A stretch of DNA of 42,990 nt. Source: an uncultured Lachnospiraceae bacterium. GTDB taxonomy: Bacteria; Bacillota; Clostridia; Lachnospirales; Lachnospiraceae. This document shows, one piece after another, positions 7,694 to 17,239 of this stretch; the first letter of the stretch is position 1; each line of letters starts with the position of its first letter. The notes under the pieces were generated by a model, which saw only the letters and a list, made by a program, of their open reading frames with translations, was not told the origin of the DNA and did no database searches. The stretch covers positions 1-42,990 of the forward strand of contig CANQSN010000011.1 of assembly GCA_947626505.1 (NCBI GenBank), in the 5' to 3' direction. The position numbers and the translations under genes were made by a program.

Positions 7694-8677
7694 ATGAAAG
7701 AAATTGTTGTAGGCGCAAATGAGGCAGGACAACGAATGGATAAGCTTTTGGCAAAGGTGCTGCACCGATGTTCCAAAAGCTTTCTTTATAAAATGCTGCG
7801 TAAAAAAAACATTAAACTGAACAATAATAAGGCTGAGGGACGCGAGCTTCTAAAGCTTGGGGATACCATTCAAATATATTTTTCGGACGAAACCTTTGAG
7901 AAATTTACCGGAAGGGATAGCTTTTTAGCTCCGGTTCTTCCAAAGGAATTTCAAGTCGTATATGAGGATGAAGATGTGGTTCTGCTTAATAAATGGCAGG
8001 GAGTATTAGCTCAAAAATCAAAAGAGGATGATATAAGCATGAACGAATACCTGCTTTCTTATTTATTGCAGCAAGGGAGAATTAGTGTGGAGAGCATGAA
8101 AAGTTTTACCCCCTCCGTCTGTAACCGTCTGGACCGTAATACCACAGGGCTGTTGATTGGCGGCGCATCCTTAAGGGGCTTGCAGGTAATGGCAAAGGCG
8201 CTTAAGGAGAGAACCATAGGCAAGTATTATTATGCAATCGTCTGTGGAAGAGTAAGCCAAAATATGCATTTGCAGGGCTATCTTATCAAAAATGAAGAAA
8301 AAAACAGAGTTAAGCTTGTGTCGGAGAAGCAGGCGTTTGCAGATGAAATTGGAGTGCCGATAGAAACGGAATATGAGGTAGTAAGAACAAATGGCGATAT
8401 ATCATTGCTTCGAGTGCATTTAATTACCGGTAAAACACATCAGATTCGTATTCATCTGGCAAGTATTGGTCATCCGATTATCGGTGATCGTAAATATGGA
8501 GATAGTAAAATAAATAAACAGTATCAGAAGGACTATGGCATACATTACCAAATGCTTCATGCAAAGGAGCTTCATTTTCCTGATGATTTTCCTCTCGAAA
8601 AGCTTGCCGGCAGGGTGATAGAGGCTCCGGCGCCAAAGGCGTTTAAAACGATATTCGAGCGAACGGGGCTGCGCTAA
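7694..8677 (+). CDS. RluC/RluD-family RNA pseudouridine synthase
   Basis: The 327-residue protein has an N-terminal S4 RNA-binding domain (AGQRMDKLLAKVL...FLYKMLRKKNIKLN) and a PseudoU_synth_2 catalytic domain. The family signature is CNRLDRNTTGLLIG at about residues 144-157, with the catalytic Asp in RLDRNT. The later block GKTHQIRIHLASIGHPIIGD is also typical. It converts uridine to pseudouridine in rRNA (23S for RluC/RluD); the exact position cannot be assigned. The ATG at 7694 is chosen because GGAGGT precedes it; an in-frame GTG at 7676 lacks a ribosome binding site. It follows the GGDEF gene by 33 nt and may be cotranscribed. Confidence 0.9.
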   Translation: MKEIVVGANEAGQRMDKLLAKVLHRCSKSFLYKMLRKKNIKLNNNKAEGRELLKLGDTIQIYFSDETFEKFTGRDSFLAPVLPKEFQVVYEDEDVVLLNKWQGVLAQKSKEDDISMNEYLLSYLLQQGRISVESMKSFTPSVCNRLDRNTTGLLIGGASLRGLQVMAKALKERTIGKYYYAIVCGRVSQNMHLQGYLIKNEEKNRVKLVSEKQAFADEIGVPIETEYEVVRTNGDISLLRVHLITGKTHQIRIHLASIGHPIIGDRKYGDSKINKQYQKDYGIHYQMLHAKELHFPDDFPLEKLAGRVIEAPAPKAFKTIFERTGLR

Positions 8678-8780
8678 AGCTTCGGATAGGAAAGTGTTTG
8701 CAAGTTTTGGATTTTGTATTAAATATTATAAATATATTAGTTCAATATGGTTACAATATATAAAGTATAACAGAAATTCG

Positions 8781-8832
8781 CGTCTTATAAAGCAGGCGTA
8801 AAGCTTGCGACAAATTTGCAAGCGAGTCTTGA
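8781..8832 (+). repeat. Two-hairpin intergenic repeat, copy A
   Basis: The sequence resembles copies at 9954-10004 and 26803-26850. It shares the order GTCT-TAAAGCAG, then TAAAG-TTGCG, then a second inverted repeat and GTCTTGA. Here the second hairpin is GCTTGC (8803-8808) / GCAAGC (8818-8823). It lies between the pseudouridine synthase and the PfkB kinase. The remainder of 8678-8889 is AT-rich leader with no gene. Confidence 0.45.
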
Positions 8833-8889
8833 TTATTACGATATGTCGGAGGCATTTAGCATATTAGACGAATATCAAAGGAGTAGAAA

Positions 8890-9852
8890 ATGGGAGTGTT
8901 TGATGTAGTAGCATTAGGCGAATTATTAATTGATTTTACGGAAAATGGAGTGAGCGTACAGGGTAATCCGTTACTTGAGGCCAATCCGGGCGGAGCTCCA
9001 TGTAATGTGCTCGCCATGCTGAACCGACTTGGCAAAAAAACAGCTTTTATTGGGAAGGTTGGGCAGGATTCCTTTGGGCAGCAGTTAAGGATGGCTGTAC
9101 AGGAAAGCGGAACGGATATAACAAATTTAATTATGGACGCCGGTACGCCTACAACGCTGGCATTTGTGCATACTAAGACTGATGGCGACAGGGAGTTTTC
9201 TTTTTACAGAAACCCCGGAGCGGATATGATGCTGAAAAAAGAGGAGGTTTCAGAGGATATAATAAAGAAAGGAAAGGTTTTTCATTTTGGTACATTGTCC
9301 TCTACCCATGAGGATAACTGCGTTGCAACTCGTTTTGCTCTTGCTGTGGCAAAAGAGAATCATTTATTAATATCTTTTGATCCTAATTTGAGGGAGCCGC
9401 TTTGGGATTCTTTAGAACATGCAAAGCAGGAAATTGAATATGGTTTATCGCAGTGTGATATTTTAAAGATATCAGATAATGAGCTTATATTTTTGACCGG
9501 CATAGAGGATTTAGACGAGGGTATGGAAAAACTTAAGCTTCAGTATAATATCCCATTAATTTTTTTAACAATGGGTAAGGAAGGCAGCAGGGCTTATTAC
9601 CATGACTGGATGGTGGAGGAGAAGCCTTTTATTCAGGAAAATACGATAGAAACGACAGGAGCCGGCGATACCTTTACGGGCTGTGCGCTTGGATATATTC
9701 TTGAGCATGGCATAAACGATTTAACTAAGGAACAGCTAAGGGAACTTCTTTTATTTGCTAATGCGGGGGCTTCTATTATTACTACGAGAAAGGGAGCTCT
9801 TATGGTGATGCCGGAAAGGTCGGAAATCGAGTCGTTAATGAAAAGCAGGTAA
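8890..9852 (+). CDS. PfkB-family sugar kinase, probable fructokinase
   Basis: The 320-residue ribokinase-fold protein has the N-terminal GELLIDF and NPGGAPCNVLAMLNRLGKK substrate-binding segments and the C-terminal TTGAGDTFTGCALGYIL block, whose Asp is the catalytic base (around residue 257). Overall length and the NPGGAPCNVA-type motif fit fructokinases of the ScrK/bacterial type, which phosphorylate fructose with ATP. No sucrose or fructan genes are adjacent, so the physiological sugar is uncertain and I give no symbol. The start has AAAGGAG just upstream (AAAGGAGTAGAAAATG). It ends in a strong bidirectional terminator. Confidence 0.85.
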   Translation: MGVFDVVALGELLIDFTENGVSVQGNPLLEANPGGAPCNVLAMLNRLGKKTAFIGKVGQDSFGQQLRMAVQESGTDITNLIMDAGTPTTLAFVHTKTDGDREFSFYRNPGADMMLKKEEVSEDIIKKGKVFHFGTLSSTHEDNCVATRFALAVAKENHLLISFDPNLREPLWDSLEHAKQEIEYGLSQCDILKISDNELIFLTGIEDLDEGMEKLKLQYNIPLIFLTMGKEGSRAYYHDWMVEEKPFIQENTIETTGAGDTFTGCALGYILEHGINDLTKEQLRELLLFANAGASIITTRKGALMVMPERSEIESLMKSR

Positions 9853-9875
9853 TCAGCGGGCGGAAAGCCAAGTTA

Positions 9876-9911
9876 AAAATCCACAGGTCGTCTGACCTGT
9901 GGATTTTAATG
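9876..9911. terminator. Bidirectional terminator between PfkB kinase and HD-GYP gene
   Basis: A perfect 14-bp inverted repeat AAAATCCACAGGTC (9876-9889) / GACCTGTGGATTTT (9894-9907) with a GTCT loop. T-rich tracts flank it in both directions, consistent with the convergent genes on each side. Confidence 0.9.
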
Positions 9912-9953
9912 TTTTAGCTTTGAATACTAAATCTTATGTATCAGTAGAAAAGT

Positions 9954-10004
9954 GTCTGCTAAAGCAGGACTAAAGTTTGCGCCAAGACTTACAGCTAAGT
10001 CTTG
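9954..10004 (+). repeat. Two-hairpin intergenic repeat, copy B
   Basis: GTCTGCTAAAGCAGGAC (9954-9970, imperfect hairpin) is followed by TAAAGTTTGCGC and a perfect 9-bp hairpin CAAGACTTA (9983-9991) / TAAGTCTTG (9996-10004) with loop CAGC. Copies A and C are at 8781 and 26803. It lies just downstream of the HD-GYP gene, which ends at 10020. Confidence 0.55.
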
Positions 10005-10019
10005 AATGTATATTGCTTG

Positions 10020-11138
10020 TCATGTAGGAATATTAATGCTGTTTTCCACCATATTAGAATCAACATAGGAAAATGCTTCCGAGGATGCAAATAAAATATC
10101 CGTTGCCATGTTAAAACAATCAAGTATCTTGGGTGAAAACACGCCGCATTCTCCGTCGTTAATCATGCGAATTGCCTCGTCTGTGGCATAAGGCGTTTTG
10201 TATACGCGTTTGCTTACTAAAGCATCATATACGTCCACGATGGAAACCACCTGAGCCCATATAGGAATATCTTCGCCAGACAGCCCGTCAGGGTAGCCAT
10301 TGCCATCATAACGCTCATGGTGATATCTGCAAATGTCATAGCAGTACCTGTAAAACTCGCTGTCCTCCTGACGAAAATTCTCTAAAATCTCACAGCCATA
10401 TGTAGTATGTTTTTTCATTTCCTCATATTCTTCCTCCGTCAGCCTTGCGGGTTTAAGCAAGATACTGTCGGGAATGGCAATCTTGCCTATGTCATGCAGG
10501 GCGGAGGCGTTTACAATGAGGTCAATCTGTTCCTTTGTAAGCCCATATTCAGGATAATATTTATTAAGATAACTTAAAAAAATTCTGGTAAAATACCGAA
10601 CTCTCTTAATATGCTCTCCTGACTCAAGGCTGCGGAATTCTACGACAGAGCTTAGAGCGTTTACAAGAAATTCATTGCTTTTTTCAAGCTTTTCTCTGCT
10701 TGCCATAAGCTGTTTAGTACGTTTTTCAAGCTGTTTCTCCATGTTTCGTTTACTTTCAAATAGCTCAATGATGTTCAGGGCACGCCGCATAATAATTTTT
10801 GCTTCAAAGGGCTTGTATATAATATCGGAAGCGCCATATTCATATGCTTTTAAATCTGTTTCGGCTGTAGCCTCTCCTGTAATCATGATAACAGGTATAG
10901 TATCCATATAATTGTTCTGCTGCATATACTCCATTACATCAAGACCTGTCTTGACCGGCATGATAAGGTCAAGAAACAGCATAGAAATCTCATCATGATG
11001 CTCGTCTAAAAGACGTATAGTTTGTTCTCCGTCGGCAGCCTCATATACTTTAAACTGCTGCTCAAAAATTAATTTTAACAAATCCCTGTTAATCTCGGCG
11101 TCATCTGCTATAAGTATTGCGTTCCTTTCAATCTCCAT
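10020..11138 (-). CDS. Response regulator with HD-GYP c-di-GMP phosphodiesterase
   Basis: The 372-residue protein begins with a receiver domain (about residues 5-122): acidic ILIADD pair, phospho-acceptor Asp in LFLDLIMP at about 56, Thr/Ala in MITGEA and the KPF lysine. A coiled-coil linker (about 125-160) leads to an HD-GYP domain with HDIGKIAIPD (around 214) and HHERYDGNGYPDGL (around 275-283). HD-GYP proteins hydrolyse c-di-GMP to pGpG or GMP; all metal-binding motifs appear intact. The architecture is the RpfG type. No histidine kinase is adjacent, so its input is unknown. It stands alone, convergent with the sugar kinase, and probably opposes the GGDEF protein 3 kb away. Confidence 0.93.
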   Translation of the reverse strand: MEIERNAILIADDAEINRDLLKLIFEQQFKVYEAADGEQTIRLLDEHHDEISMLFLDLIMPVKTGLDVMEYMQQNNYMDTIPVIMITGEATAETDLKAYEYGASDIIYKPFEAKIIMRRALNIIELFESKRNMEKQLEKRTKQLMASREKLEKSNEFLVNALSSVVEFRSLESGEHIKRVRYFTRIFLSYLNKYYPEYGLTKEQIDLIVNASALHDIGKIAIPDSILLKPARLTEEEYEEMKKHTTYGCEILENFRQEDSEFYRYCYDICRYHHERYDGNGYPDGLSGEDIPIWAQVVSIVDVYDALVSKRVYKTPYATDEAIRMINDGECGVFSPKILDCFNMATDILFASSEAFSYVDSNMVENSINIPT

Positions 11139-11322
11139 GAGCCCACTCCTTTTCCTTTGAAATTATGTATATGCATTTTGTAATAAAATTCAAGTATACA
11201 CAAATCTATTATATATTTTATAAGGGAGATTATTCAAGTGTTTTTAACAATTTATTCAGAAAATGTAATATTGTGACAAACCCCAATTAAAATACGCTTG
11301 CAAAGGAACGCTCTTATAGTAA

Positions 11323-12435
11323 TTATTTCCAGATTAAAGGTTCCTTCAATGGAACGTTCAACTCATTAAGTACGTCGTTCAGCGCGGTAAATGTTTCAAG
11401 CATGTTTTCCTCTGTACAGTTAAATCCCATATGGCCAATGCGTATTACTTCGCCCGCCAGTACGTCAAATGAGCCGGCCAGCATAATACCATGTTCTTGC
11501 TGCATTTTCTTTAAAATGTCGGCGGCAGTAGTTCCCTCAGGTATACAAAATACGGTTACAGTGTCGGAATATCCGTCTTCTGCATAGAGCGAGAGGCCTG
11601 AGTTAAGCAGGGCGTTTCGCGTTTTTTCAGCTATTCTTGCATGGCGGTTAAGAAAATCAGAGTCGTTAGAAATGTTTTCGAGCGCCTGACGGAGTCCGTA
11701 AATATCGCTTATAGGCATCGAGTAAGGAAACCATTTATTTTCATAGTAATTCTTAAACATGCTTAGATTAGCATAGAAGGAAGCAATATCAGAGCTGCGG
11801 TTGTCAATCGCCTGTTTTGCATCCTTGCTTAATGTTACCATAGTCAGGCCAATTGGAGCTGATATGGCTTTTTGCGAGCCGCCGCATAGAATATCAATAT
11901 GGGATTTGTCCACATTTACTTCATTTCCGAACATGCCGGAAACAGAATCAACTACTGTAAGAATGCCAAATTCCTTTAAAAGCGGGCATAGCGCAGCTAT
12001 ATCATTTAACATACCGCTGGGAGTGTCACAGTGGACAAGAGTGGCATATTTAAAATCAGAATCATGTTCTAAATATTTCTTTAATTCGCCGGCGTCAAGG
12101 CTGTGCCGGTAATCCTTGGTATAAAGAACCGGATTGCCTCCGTAGATTTTTACAAAGTCTGCAAAACCTTTGCCAAACACGCCATTATCTAAAACAAGTA
12201 CCCTGTCTCCGGTTTCCGTTAGGGAAGCAATTGCAGCTTCTAAGCCTAAGATTCCCTCGCCGCTTAATATAAGGCTTTCATTTTCAGTGTGCAGCAGACG
12301 GCTGTAAAGCTTACAGGTATCTCTGTAATAGTCAAAAAAATCCAAGTCAAAATCAGGGTTTCCTACCTCTAAGCTTCTTGCCATACGTACATTTTCGGCA
12401 ACCATAGTGGGGCCGGGCGTCATCATTTTATACAT
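11323..12435 (-). CDS. Class V aminotransferase (serine-pyruvate/alanine-glyoxylate type)
   Basis: The 370-residue fold-type I PLP enzyme starts MMTPGPTMV, the classic N terminus of the alanine-glyoxylate/serine-pyruvate aminotransferase group. It has the PLP-binding Asp in VVDSVSGMFG and the Schiff-base Lys in GGSQKAISAPIGL. It would move an amino group from Ser, Ala or a related donor to glyoxylate or pyruvate. Relatives include PucG (ureidoglycine) and PhnW (2-aminoethylphosphonate), and the sequence alone does not separate these. It is monocistronic with AAAGGAGAG before the ATG. Direct repeats about 105-145 bp upstream (12541-12579) are candidate regulator sites. No purine or phosphonate genes are near. 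Confidence 0.85.
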   Translation of the reverse strand: MYKMMTPGPTMVAENVRMARSLEVGNPDFDLDFFDYYRDTCKLYSRLLHTENESLILSGEGILGLEAAIASLTETGDRVLVLDNGVFGKGFADFVKIYGGNPVLYTKDYRHSLDAGELKKYLEHDSDFKYATLVHCDTPSGMLNDIAALCPLLKEFGILTVVDSVSGMFGNEVNVDKSHIDILCGGSQKAISAPIGLTMVTLSKDAKQAIDNRSSDIASFYANLSMFKNYYENKWFPYSMPISDIYGLRQALENISNDSDFLNRHARIAEKTRNALLNSGLSLYAEDGYSDTVTVFCIPEGTTAADILKKMQQEHGIMLAGSFDVLAGEVIRIGHMGFNCTEENMLETFTALNDVLNELNVPLKEPLIWK

Positions 12436-12540
12436 AGTTATCTCTCCTTTAATTAATTTATAAATATAATTGCAATTGCAGTTAATAATAGCTATTACAT
12501 ATGTATCTTTAAATCTATAATACTACAATGTGGCATTATG

Positions 12541-12579
12541 AATAGTGCCAGTTTTACAGTTTTTAATAGTGCCAGTTTT
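12541..12579. promoter_or_regulatory. Paired direct repeats, candidate operator upstream of the aminotransferase
   Basis: The 15-mer AATAGTGCCAGTTTT occurs exactly twice, at 12541-12555 and 12565-12579, a 24-bp period. A related inverted half, TGGCAT, lies just before at about 12532. Phased direct repeats of this style are typical of MocR-like (GntR-aminotransferase) regulators, which often control PLP-enzyme genes. No such regulator is encoded in the window, so the link is inference. It could serve the aminotransferase (minus) or the chemoreceptor (plus). Confidence 0.45.
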
Positions 12580-12643
12580 GAGGGAAATATGAACCTGTTT
12601 ATGAAATATGAGAGTATATTACAAAAAAACGTTAAAATTTTTG

Positions 12644-12672
12644 TTGATATTGATGTTAAGGTAATGTATACT
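12644..12672 (+). promoter_or_regulatory. Sigma-A-type promoter of the chemoreceptor gene
   Basis: TTGATA (12644-12649), 17 bp, TATACT (12667-12672), 54 bp before the ATG. No sigma-D-like motif is seen. Confidence 0.6.
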
Positions 12673-12725
12673 AAAAAATATAGTGTACAATTTATATATT
12701 GATGAACTTGAAGGAGGTATACATT

Positions 12726-14447
12726 ATGAATAAGAGGTTAAGAGCGTCATTAGGTTTAAGAATAGGCCTAATTGGAATATTGCCGGCGCTGGTGCTTGCC
12801 ATCGTACTTGCAATTGTCGGAGTTAATTCAATTAAAGGCGGAATGCAGCAGGAGGTTATGCGGGCGTTAGCTGTTCAGCTTGAGAATTTTGAGACGTTTG
12901 TGGAATCGCAGGATGAAGGCGATTATTCGCTGGATGCGGATAACAATCTGTTAAAGGGAGCTTATAACATTACCGCAGCTTCTGAAACTATGGATAAGAT
13001 GGTGAAGAAAAGCGGTTTGGCAGTTACTATATTTTACGATAAGACGCGTAGGGCTACTACATTGAGAGATAAGTCAAGCGGAGAAAGAATAGTAGGTACG
13101 GATTGTTCGGATGAGGTTTATGAAACAGTTATTAAGGATGGTAAAGAATTTGAATCATATGACGTCGTAATTAACGACGAACCTTATTATGCATTGTATT
13201 CACCAATGAAGAATTCGGACGGAAGCATAGTGGGAATGTATTTTGCAGGAAAGCCGCAGAAAGAAGTGAAAGCTTTCGTAGGCAGAAAGACTGCAAGTAT
13301 TATCATTACATCTTTTATACTAACGGTTGCAGCTCTTGTTATCATAGTTTTTTGCGTAATAAGGATTCGTAAATCTATTGTTAGTACAGGCAATGTAATA
13401 GCGAAGCTTGCAGAGGGAGATTTAACCATTCATATTGACGATTGGCTGCTTGCGCGTAATGATGAGCTTGGAGATATATCCAGAGCGGTACATAACCTAA
13501 GAGATAGAATGTATGATGTAATGAATAAGATTAACGAAGCCGCTAATGTTCTGATGAATTCCGGAAGGGATTTGAGCAGCATGGCAGACCAGACCAGCGC
13601 TACAGCAGATGAGATTGGGCAGGCTATGGAGGATATCTCTAAAGGAGCTATTACTCAGGCAGATGAGATTGAAGCGGCGTCTATCAATATTGACGATATG
13701 GGTGATGTAATTAAGCATATTGTGTCTAATGTTTCTGTGCTGGACTCCACTTCGGCAGATATGAAGACAGCGGGAGATTCCTCCTCTGTAATTATTGCTG
13801 AGCTTAGTAATTCCAATGACAAAACAATGAATGCTATTAAGCGTATAGGCGGACAGATTAAGGCAACAAATGAATCTGCCAATATGATTAGCGAGGCCAT
13901 TCAATTAATTACATCCATTGCAGAGGAAACTAATTTGCTTTCGTTAAATGCATCTATAGAGGCGGCTCGCGCGGGAGAGCAGGGCAGAGGCTTTGCAGTT
14001 GTTGCAAGTGAGATTCAGAAGCTTGCAGAACAGTCAAATGGTTCTGCACAGAAGATTTCCGACATTGTTAATTCACTGCTTAAGGAATCAGAGACAACTG
14101 TTGCAGTAATGGAAGAAGTAGACCGTATTGTAAATGAGCAGCAGGATAAGCTTAATCAGACTAAGAGCCAGTTCGCTAATGTACAGAACGGTATAAATCA
14201 TTCAAGAGAAGAGGCAAGCGACATTAAGTCGCAGACAGATACATGCGATGTGGCAAGAGGAAAGGTTGTGGATGTAATTTCAAATCTTTCAGCCATTTCA
14301 CAGCAGAATGCAGCATCCACAGAGGAAACCGCCGCCTCTATGCAGGAGTTAAACGCTACCATCAATCTTTTGGCCAATGCTGCCGGAGATTTGATTGCGC
14401 TGTCAGATACATTAGAGAAGGAGATTGCATTCTTTAAGCTGGCATAG
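12726..14447 (+). CDS. Methyl-accepting chemotaxis protein with single Cache-type sensor
   Basis: The 573-residue protein has a TM helix at about residues 12-34, an extracytoplasmic sensor of about 150 residues ([34 protein letters not shown]) resembling single Cache 3 domains, a second TM helix ([20 protein letters not shown]), a HAMP domain and an MCP signalling domain. The highly conserved hairpin tip is present ([20 protein letters not shown]...[15 protein letters not shown]). It would tune CheA in response to an extracellular small molecule, often a carboxylate for this sensor type. The ATG at 12726 has AAGGAGGT upstream; a start at 12699 lacks one. It is monocistronic, with promoter and terminator both visible. 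Confidence 0.93.
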   Translation: MNKRLRASLGLRIGLIGILPALVLAIVLAIVGVNSIKGGMQQEVMRALAVQLENFETFVESQDEGDYSLDADNNLLKGAYNITAASETMDKMVKKSGLAVTIFYDKTRRATTLRDKSSGERIVGTDCSDEVYETVIKDGKEFESYDVVINDEPYYALYSPMKNSDGSIVGMYFAGKPQKEVKAFVGRKTASIIITSFILTVAALVIIVFCVIRIRKSIVSTGNVIAKLAEGDLTIHIDDWLLARNDELGDISRAVHNLRDRMYDVMNKINEAANVLMNSGRDLSSMADQTSATADEIGQAMEDISKGAITQADEIEAASINIDDMGDVIKHIVSNVSVLDSTSADMKTAGDSSSVIIAELSNSNDKTMNAIKRIGGQIKATNESANMISEAIQLITSIAEETNLLSLNASIEAARAGEQGRGFAVVASEIQKLAEQSNGSAQKISDIVNSLLKESETTVAVMEEVDRIVNEQQDKLNQTKSQFANVQNGINHSREEASDIKSQTDTCDVARGKVVDVISNLSAISQQNAASTEETAASMQELNATINLLANAAGDLIALSDTLEKEIAFFKLA

Positions 14448-14490
14448 TTTTATTAGAAATAAAGTATATTATAATTATATATAATAAAGT

Positions 14491-14533
14491 AAAGCAGCAG
14501 GTTAATATATAAAAATCTGCTGCTTTGCTTTTG
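14491..14533 (+). terminator. Rho-independent terminator of the chemoreceptor gene
   Basis: Inverted repeat AAAGCAGCAG (14491-14500) / CTGCTGCTTT (14517-14526), with a 16-nt loop, then GCTTTTG. Confidence 0.75.
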
Positions 14534-14688
14534 TTTATAGCTTGTACACTTTTCCCGATTTTTCAAAATTGCAAAGAGCGCTTTCGTCATTTAGCTGATT
14601 TCACAAATAAATAAGTTTATTATGTAGAATAAAAGCAAGGTTTGTGTTAAAATGTAGTTTCAAAAGGTTTATAGGAGGGAGGCGCATT

Positions 14689-16089
14689 ATGGTATTTTCC
14701 AGCATTGAATTTTTGTTTCGATTTTTACCGATTTTTTTAATATGTTATTTTTTAACGCCCAATAAATACCGTAATGTTACTTTACTTAGCGGGAGCCTGC
14801 TTTTCTATGCATACGGAGAGCCTGTTTACGTCTTGCTTATGCTATTTTCTATATATATCAATTTTATACTTGCAAGAACTATGGCTATTGCAAATGATGA
14901 GAGGCAGGGTAAAGGAAAACCTTTTATGGTTATAGCGATTACTTATGATATTTCTATGCTTTTTGTGTTTAAATATTTTGGTTTTTTTGCAAATACAATA
15001 AATAGTTTGCTCGGTAAGGAGTTTTTGCCGGAATTGTCTCTTACTCTTCCTCTTGGAATAAGCTTTTATACGTTTCAGATAATATCCTATGTTGCCGACG
15101 TATATTGTAAAAGAGTTGAGATGCGCGGCAGTATTTTGAATTTTGCTACATATGTAAGTATGTTTCCGCAGCTTATTGCGGGGCCTATTGTAAATTTTAA
15201 AGAGGTGGAGGAGAATCTTAAGGAGAGAAAGGTCAATTACCGCTATATAGAATGGGGTACATGCCTTTTTATTATGGGACTGTCATATAAGGTGCTTTTG
15301 GCAAATAAAATCGGAAGCCTGTGGAATGATATACAGACAGTGGGAGTATTGGGAATTAACACGCCAATGGCATGGCTTGGTTCTTGGGGATATTCCATGC
15401 AGATTTACTTTGATTTTTTTGGCTATTCGCTTATGGCAGTAGGTTTGGGAAGAATTCTTGGGTTTCATCTTCCCTCCAATTTTGATAATCCATATTGTGT
15501 GAAGTCTGCCACTTCATTTTGGAGGAAATGGCATATAACTCTTGGAAGATGGTTTAGGGAGTATGTGTATATTCCTCTTGGAGGTAACCGCAAAGGTAAA
15601 CCGAGAATGATATTTAATTTGTTTGTTGTGTGGGTTTTAACAGGCTTGTGGCATGGAGCAAACTGGAATTTTATCATATGGGGAGTATTCTTTTTTGTTA
15701 TACTTATGGCGGAAAAGGTATTATTGCTTAAACCATTGGAAAAGAGCCGCATTTTGGGGCATATTTATATGCTTGTACTTATTCCGGTTTCATGGACCAT
15801 TTTTAATATTACTAATTTAAACGAGCTTATAAAATATTTAAGCAGAATGTTTGGTATAGGAATGGAAGGCAGTATGCCTGTAGATTCCGGCAAATTTTTT
15901 GAGCTTGCCGGTACATATGGATGGCTTTTGGTTATTTGCATAATTTGCTGTACACCGTATCCGTTGAGATTATTAAAGATTTTACATAGAAATATAATAT
16001 GCAAGCTGCTGTTGCTTGCGCTTTTTTGGATATGTGTATACGAGCTGCTTAAGGGTGGAAGTAATCCATTTCTGTATTTTAGGTTTTAA
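14689..16089 (+). CDS. MBOAT-family membrane O-acyltransferase (AlgI/DltB-like)
   Basis: The 466-residue polytopic protein starts MVFSSIEFLFRFLPIFLICY, the standard start of AlgI-like MBOAT proteins. It carries the two conserved histidine regions: WRKWHITLGRWFREYVYIPLGG near residue 280 and GLWHGANWNFIIWG near residue 320. MBOAT enzymes of this subgroup pass acyl groups (usually acetyl) across the membrane to a glycan or teichoic-acid-modifying partner. GGAGGGAGG precedes the ATG at 14689; an upstream in-frame start at 14644 lacks one. The next gene is an SGNH-fold protein, the usual partner in AlgI/AlgJ-like pairs. No dlt genes are present, so O-acetylation of an exopolysaccharide or cell-wall polymer is more likely than D-alanylation. 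Confidence 0.9.
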   Translation: MVFSSIEFLFRFLPIFLICYFLTPNKYRNVTLLSGSLLFYAYGEPVYVLLMLFSIYINFILARTMAIANDERQGKGKPFMVIAITYDISMLFVFKYFGFFANTINSLLGKEFLPELSLTLPLGISFYTFQIISYVADVYCKRVEMRGSILNFATYVSMFPQLIAGPIVNFKEVEENLKERKVNYRYIEWGTCLFIMGLSYKVLLANKIGSLWNDIQTVGVLGINTPMAWLGSWGYSMQIYFDFFGYSLMAVGLGRILGFHLPSNFDNPYCVKSATSFWRKWHITLGRWFREYVYIPLGGNRKGKPRMIFNLFVVWVLTGLWHGANWNFIIWGVFFFVILMAEKVLLLKPLEKSRILGHIYMLVLIPVSWTIFNITNLNELIKYLSRMFGIGMEGSMPVDSGKFFELAGTYGWLLVICIICCTPYPLRLLKILHRNIICKLLLLALFWICVYELLKGGSNPFLYFRF

Positions 16090-16138
16090 GGAGGTTAAGG
16101 CTTGAAACTGCAGCTTTGGCGTGTAAGGAGGTGGGCGG

Positions 16139-17191
16139 ATGAAAAAGCGCAACCTTAAGTTTGAAGAAGAACAATATAATTATGGCAGGTTTTATCCATA
16201 TTGGCTGTTTAGGGACTGCAAGCTTGTGGTGATGATTGTTGCCAGTGTGGTTATTTTCTCGATTGTTTCCCTTGTGGCAACTCTTATTGGTAAATATCAA
16301 TTTCACATTGGTGTTGACCATCCTTTATTTGCTTCAATTTTGCTGAAGGAATATAATGATGAGAGTAATTCTTCAGTACCTCCTGAAGGCGCTGACAGCG
16401 ATACTGTAGAAAGCATGGGAAATAATGTAGTAGTATCTGCCGATGCATCCTCGGATGCAGCTTTAGCCTCCTCCAAAGCTGCATTGGCAGACGAGGGATA
16501 TCCTACAGAATTTATTAAAGTCGAAAAGGTCAAGGAGAACTGTCCGTATTATGATGATCCGGGAAAGATAGCTTTAACCACAGGCTGTACTTATGTTGAG
16601 GTAGGGGAGGAATATTTTGATGATGCGCTTTTTATAGGAGATTCAAGGATAGAAGGCTTGAAGGATTATTCAGGACTTGACAACGCCGCTTTTTACTATT
16701 CAAAAGGCCTTACAGTATATGATATGATGACTAAAAAGATTGCAAAGGTAAGGGGGCAAAGAGTTACTGTTAATGAGGCTCTTAAGGAGAAGCAGTATGG
16801 CAAGATTTATGTTATGGTTGGTATAAATGAGCTTGGAATTAAGACTACCAAGGAATATAAAAAGCAGTATGCAAAAAATCTTGATAAGATAGAACAACTG
16901 CAGCCCAATGCGGATATTTTTATTATGGGCGTTATGCATATGACAAGAGATTATACAAATGGAAATGAAGTGTATAACAACACCAATATTAATGACAAAA
17001 ATGTGGCGGCGGCTTCTTTAGCAGACGGATTAAGGCGTTTTTATATTGATATGAATCCTATAGTGACAGATAAAGATGGTTTTGTAAAGAAAAAATATAC
17101 ATGGGATGGTATTCATTTAAAAGCAGAGTATTATCCCCTGTGGGTGGATTTCCTGAAGCAGCATGGTTTGCCCGATAGGGGTAATCAGTAA
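16139..17191 (+). CDS. Membrane-anchored SGNH/GDSL hydrolase, acyltransferase partner
   Basis: The 350-residue protein has a short basic N terminus, one TM helix at about residues 30-53, a low-complexity Ser/Ala/Asp linker (about 75-120) and an extracytoplasmic SGNH domain. The blocks are visible: ALFIGDSRIEG with the nucleophile Ser near residue 165, VGINELG (block III-like, Asn present) and WDGIHLKAEYY with the Asp-His pair near residue 322. Such proteins act with MBOAT transporters to place acetyl groups on extracellular glycans. AAGGAGGT lies before the ATG, 49 nt after the MBOAT stop, so the two are one operon. It could instead be an esterase; the pairing favours transferase. Confidence 0.85.
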   Translation: MKKRNLKFEEEQYNYGRFYPYWLFRDCKLVVMIVASVVIFSIVSLVATLIGKYQFHIGVDHPLFASILLKEYNDESNSSVPPEGADSDTVESMGNNVVVSADASSDAALASSKAALADEGYPTEFIKVEKVKENCPYYDDPGKIALTTGCTYVEVGEEYFDDALFIGDSRIEGLKDYSGLDNAAFYYSKGLTVYDMMTKKIAKVRGQRVTVNEALKEKQYGKIYVMVGINELGIKTTKEYKKQYAKNLDKIEQLQPNADIFIMGVMHMTRDYTNGNEVYNNTNINDKNVAAASLADGLRRFYIDMNPIVTDKDGFVKKKYTWDGIHLKAEYYPLWVDFLKQHGLPDRGNQ

Positions 17192-17239
17192 AATAGTACA
17201 TAATATCAGGGGCGCATAAGCATTTAACTAAAGAGTCGT

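Noticed and set aside
8890..9852. PfkB kinase as part of the mannan pathway
   Set aside because: It is 8 kb from the mannan genes, has its own terminator and no shared regulator, and its motifs favour fructokinase; a metabolic link would be speculation.
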